From: JAXDLK01 sp034666665
GTDB taxonomy: Bacteria > Desulfobacterota > Binatia > JACPRU01
NCBI GenBank assembly: GCA_034666665.1
Contig: JAXDLK010000339.1
Span: 1-6,113 of the forward strand
Reading direction: 5' to 3'
Length of the DNA: 6,113 bases
The notes under the pieces are model-generated. The model was given only the letters and a program-made list of their open reading frames with translations, ran no database searches and had not been told where the DNA came from. The position numbers and the translations under genes were made by a program. Shown here piece by piece: positions 5,207 to 6,113 of this stretch; position 1 is the first letter of the stretch; each line of letters begins with the position of its first letter.

Positions 5207-6113
5207 ATGAAACTCCGCAAAGGTCGACCCACCGTAGCCGAAATCGACCGTGCGGCGCTGCGAGCGAACTACGGCGCGGTCCGCCAGCACGTCCCCGAGA
5301 ACGTGGAGGTGCTCGCCGTCGTCAAGGCGGACGCCTACGGTCACGGCGGTCCCGAGGTCGCGCGCGTGCTCGAGCGCGAGGGCGTCAAGCAGTTCGGCGT
5401 CGCGACCGTCGAGGAAGGCGGAGCGCTCCGGGGCCGCGGCATCGTCTACCCGGAGGTGCTCGTGCTCTGCGGCCTGGTCGCCGAGCAGGTCGACGAGATC
5501 CTGCAGTACCGTCTGACGCCGGTCGTCTGCGACCTCGAGATGGCGCGCGTTCTCGACCACCGGCTGCACGGTGCCATGCGGCGGCTGCCCGTGCACCTCA
5601 AGGTCGACACCGGCCTCGGGCGGCTCGGCGTTCCGATGCACGAGCTCGGCGCGGTGCTCCCGGAGATCGCCAAGCTCGAGCACGTGCAGGTGGCCGGAGT
5701 GCTCACCCACCTCGGCAGCGCCGTGAACGTCGTCGGCGCGCGCGTCGATGCCCAGCTGCAGGCCTTCGAGCGGGCGCTCGCCGAGCTCGAGCGCGCCGGC
5801 TTCGGCTCTCTGGTACGGCACGTTGCCAACAGCTCCGCCGTGCTCGTCCGGCCCGACACGTACTTCGACGTGGTGCGGCCGGGCCTGGTCCTCTACGGTC
5901 TCTTCCCCGGGGGAGCGCCGCAGGGGCCGATCGAGCTCACACCGGTGATGCGCCTGAGGACGGAGGTCCTGCAGATCCGCACCCTGCCCGCCGGTCACGG
6001 CATCGGCTACGACCGCCGCTTCGTCACCGAGCGCGAGAGTCGGATCGCGACCTTGCCCGTCGGCTACGCCGACGGCTACCCGCGGAGCCTCTCGAGCACG
6101 GCCGAGGTGCTGG
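5207..6113 (+). CDS. alr: Alanine racemase (3' end outside the window)
   Basis: The enzyme uses pyridoxal phosphate to interconvert L- and D-alanine, supplying D-alanine for peptidoglycan in the cytoplasm. The first 302 residues are visible. The PLP lysine K40 lies in the diagnostic AVVKADAYGHG. R139 lies in LKVDTGLGRLG, H205 and S209 in the HVANSS segment, and RPGLVLYG (224-231) follows. The second catalytic base Y268 is in GHGIGYDR, at the start of the C-terminal beta domain, followed by ATLPVGYADGYPR. The full protein is normally about 360-390 residues, so roughly 60-90 residues, including the usual MCMD region, lie beyond the right edge. The ATG at 5207 places VAEID at the normal N-terminal strand. 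No strong ribosome site precedes it. The antisense frame at 5105-5998 is a codon-bias shadow. Confidence 0.95.
   Translation, partial: MKLRKGRPTVAEIDRAALRANYGAVRQHVPENVEVLAVVKADAYGHGGPEVARVLEREGVKQFGVATVEEGGALRGRGIVYPEVLVLCGLVAEQVDEILQYRLTPVVCDLEMARVLDHRLHGAMRRLPVHLKVDTGLGRLGVPMHELGAVLPEIAKLEHVQVAGVLTHLGSAVNVVGARVDAQLQAFERALAELERAGFGSLVRHVANSSAVLVRPDTYFDVVRPGLVLYGLFPGGAPQGPIELTPVMRLRTEVLQIRTLPAGHGIGYDRRFVTERESRIATLPVGYADGYPRSLSSTAEVL

Noticed and set aside
5105..5998. Long minus-strand open frame over alr
   Set aside because: It lies antisense to a textbook alanine racemase and encodes Asp/His/Val-rich low-complexity protein.
1..6113. CRISPR arrays, tRNA or rRNA genes, insertion sequences
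   Set aside because: I saw no regularly spaced repeats, no cloverleaf-like or rRNA sequence, and no transposase motif in either strand.

Overview
The window is GC-rich bacterial DNA with densely packed genes, several GTG starts and few clear Shine-Dalgarno sites. The mix of a secreted lipoprotein sulfatase carrying dockerin-like repeats, a HEPN/MNT locus and a thiSGE cluster fits an environmental high-GC Gram-negative, perhaps of deltaproteobacterial type (Myxococcota, Binatota or similar). That placement is inference; no marker gene here fixes the taxonomy.

Layout from left to right. (1) The last 31 codons of a plus-strand gene, probably a TPR-type protein, end at 96. (2) A minus-strand sulfatase-family lipoprotein (139-2343) follows, with two Cys-rich inserts and a C-terminal pair of EF-hand/dockerin-like repeats. 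(3) About 300 bases have no recognisable gene. (4) A tiny minus-strand zinc-ribbon protein ends at 2648. (5) Divergent from it is an MNT-type nucleotidyltransferase (GTG 2924 to 3364), preceded by a 23-bp imperfect palindrome that overlaps a candidate promoter. (6) Overlapping the MNT end is the first ~49 codons of a HEPN toxin (HepT-like) gene. Homology stops 6 bp before the end of the neighbouring convergent thiE, so the toxin is broken. (7) A minus-strand thiamine operon thiS-thiG-thiE (5108 down to 3501) has overlapping, apparently translationally coupled genes. (8) Divergent from it is alr (alanine racemase), which runs off the right edge.

Functionally, the thi genes form one unit: ThiS carries sulfur, ThiG makes the thiazole, and ThiE joins thiazole and pyrimidine. 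Alr is a separate cell-wall housekeeping gene. The sulfatase is exported and probably lipid-anchored, and needs formylglycine maturation by an enzyme not in the window. The accessory patch at 2648-3500 is the most notable part: an apparently intact type VII (HEPN/MNT) antitoxin whose toxin partner has been decapitated, next to an uncharacterised zinc-ribbon mini-protein and a possible autoregulatory operator. I see no evidence for a wholly new system.
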